In this document: piece after piece, positions 62,480-64,000 of the stretch
Numbering within the stretch: position 1 is the stretch's first letter
How the letters are laid out: the number at the start of each line of letters is the position of its first letter
Source of the DNA: Xenopus tropicalis
Taxonomy: Eukaryota > Chordata > Amphibia > Anura > Pipidae
Length of the DNA stretch: 64,000 nucleotides
Direction of reading: 5' to 3'
NCBI RefSeq assembly: GCF_000004195.4
Contig: NC_030683.2
Span: 106,681-170,680 of the forward strand
Notes under the pieces: generated by a model
What the model was told of the DNA's origin: nothing
The model's database searches: none
Seen by the model: the letters and a program-made list of their open reading frames with translations, nothing else
Made by a program: the position numbers and the translations under genes

Positions 62480-62890
62480 GAAGCAATGAGTGGAATTTTC
62501 CGGCAGACGCGAACAAAAAAAAGTTGCACGCAACAAAAAAAATTGTCATGAGCGTCAAAACTTGCGCGTTATTTTAAAATTCGGCATTTCGCGAATCTTT
62601 TTCCAAATTTTTCGGGGAAGCGAAACGCGACAGATTTGGTCACCGCTAAGAAATGAGCCAAACCCCGCAGAACTGGGAGCCCCCGCATGGCTCCGAGGGA
62701 AATACCTTCTCCAGTTCTCACGTGGAGGGATGAGCGACTCTGTCCCGTTACGCTTCGCCGAAAAATTTGCGAATCTTTCAAAAGATTCCCGCAACGGCAA
62801 AAACTTCGTGAAACGTCGAACTGTTTGTCGCCGTTATTCTTTAGATGCGGGCGACAATTTTTGGACACACAGTGAAGTGCGATGGGCAAT
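62480..62890. mobile_element. Degraded copies of the GATGAGCGA...TTTCGC hAT MITE family
   Basis: GATGAGCGACTCTGTCCCGT at 62729 and ATGCGGGCGACAATTTTTGG at 62844 repeat motifs of the element at 10293-10930. The GTTGCACGCAAC stretch near 62524 belongs to the same style. Ends and target duplication are not clear. It lies just upstream of gene B. Confidence 0.6.
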
Positions 62891-63109
62891 ATCCAAACGC
62901 AAAGGTTTCTACCCATAATGCAGAGTTGTGTCACCAATTTCCAGCGTCTTTGCCTTATAAGCAGCGAGTCCTGCAATTGGTCGTTACAAATAAGTGTGTC
63001 TGTTACTGGAAGAGCGCCATTTATGGGTGTGACTGGCAACACGAAGTTTCAGTAATGAGATTAGTGACCAATTTACTGGATGGAAGTGAGTGACACAGAT
63101 CCCCCAGGG

Positions 63110-63605
63110 CAGTGATCCCCAACCAGTGGCTCGGGGGTGACAGTGATCCCCAACCAGTAGCTCGGGGGCAACAGTGATCCTAAACCAGTAGCTCTGGGGC
63201 AACAGTGATCCTCAACCAGTGGCTCAGGGGTAACAGTGATCCTCAACCAGTGGCTCTGGGGTAACAGTGATCCCCGACCAGTGGCTCTGGGGCAACAGTG
63301 ATCCCCGACCAGTGGCTCTGGGGCAACAGTGATCCCCATCCAGTGGCTCTGGGGTAACAGTGATACCCAACCAGTGGCTCAGGGGCAACAGTGACCCCCA
63401 ACCAGTGGTTCAGGGGTAACAGTGATTCCCAACCAGTGGCTCTGGGGTAACAGTGATACCCAACCAGTGGCTCAGGGGCAACAGTGATCCCCAACCAGTG
63501 ACTCAGGGGCAACAGTGATCCCCAACCAGTGGCTCAGGGGCAACAGTGATCCCCAACCAGTGGCTCTGGGGTAACAGTGATCTCCAACCAGTGGCTCTGT
63601 GGCAA
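63110..63605. repeat. About 31-bp tandem repeat grown from the MITE terminus
   Basis: About 16 copies of CAGTGATCCCCAACCAGTGG + CTCTGGGGTAA make up the left part of the element; each contains the 15-bp terminal sequence. Confidence 0.92.
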
Positions 63606-63868
63606 CATGCTGCTCCCCAACCCCTTGGATGTTGCTCTCAGTGCCCCCAAACCAAGGAGTTATTATTGAATTCCTGACTTGGGGGCAAGTTTTGGTTAAA
63701 TAAAAACAAGATTTCCTACCAAATAAAGCCCCTGTAAGATGATTGGCTCCCTAATAGCCAATCACAGCCCTTATTTGGCACCTCCATGAACTTTTATGGT
63801 GCTTGTGTTGCTCCCCAATTCTTAACTTTAGACTGTGTCTCAGGAGAAAGAAAGGTTGGGGACCCCTG
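63110..63868. mobile_element. hAT-type MITE (CAGTGATCCCCAACC ends) with an expanded terminal repeat
   Basis: Left end CAGTGATCCCCAACC; right end reads back as CAGGGGTCCCCAACC. Flanks CCCCAGGG (63102-63109) and CCCCAAGG (63869-63876) match at 7 of 8. The right half (from CCCCTTGGATGTTGCTCTCA) is the reverse complement of 37215-37521. Confidence 0.8.
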
Positions 63869-64000
63869 CCCCAAGGGAACTCTGGGATTGCCAACACGTC
63901 ACAATCTTAATCCGTTCCATGTGTGCAGTTATATAGCAAAAATAATCCGAACGGGTGGAGTAAGTGCAATTGTGCTCGGTGCTGGGGAGTGTGTAGAGGG

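Overview
The window looks like vertebrate nuclear DNA, most likely from a pipid frog (Xenopus). It holds spliced genes with GT-AG introns, several amphibian-type short inverted-repeat transposons and a BEL/Pao-type retrotransposon. No prokaryotic gene layout, tRNA, rRNA or CRISPR array was seen. The species is inferred from the protein family and the remembered style of the repeats; no search was possible.

Two paralogous TRPV5/TRPV6-type epithelial calcium channel genes lie tail to tail. Gene A (+ strand) has 12 coding exons from 8147 to the stop at 32368, corresponding to exons 4-15 of a 15-exon TRPV6 gene. Its first three coding exons are not in the window. Gene B (- strand) appears complete, with 15 coding exons from a probable start at 62241 to a stop at 33881 (about 686 codons). 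The eleven internal exons shared by A and B have identical lengths (141, 99, 173, 147, 213, 87, 77, 166, 67, 269 and 107 nt) and identical phases, and all are open. Both encode ankyrin repeats, S1-S6, a pore loop, a TRP-box helix and a cytosolic tail. The most notable protein feature is that both carry Asn-Val-Ile-Asn where mammalian TRPV5/6 have Thr-Ile-Ile-Asp. The calcium-selecting Asp of the filter is therefore Asn in both genes.

Layout: 1-4062 is the antisense gag-pol frame of a BEL/Pao element, open to the window edge, with a probable LTR behind it. 4671-7944 is an AT-rich minisatellite interrupted by a TA-flanked transposon. 8147-32368 is gene A. 32369-33880 is the space between the two 3' ends. 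33881-62241 is gene B. 62242-64000 is upstream flank with transposon copies.

Roughly half of the window is tandem repeat. Nearly every long intron carries its own array with its own unit (10, 12, 15, 23, 26, 35, 45, 52, 77, 82, 133 bp and others). Two arrays in gene A are built from the 3' end of the preceding exon plus its splice donor. One of them keeps about 20 copies of the donor. An array in gene B abuts a splice acceptor. Other structures are a roughly 650-bp near-perfect inverted repeat inside a gene B intron, a degenerate hammerhead-ribozyme-like sequence at its edge, and several short transposons with clean 8-bp or TTA target duplications. The two channel genes presumably serve epithelial cation uptake, but their filter sequence argues against assuming classical high calcium selectivity.
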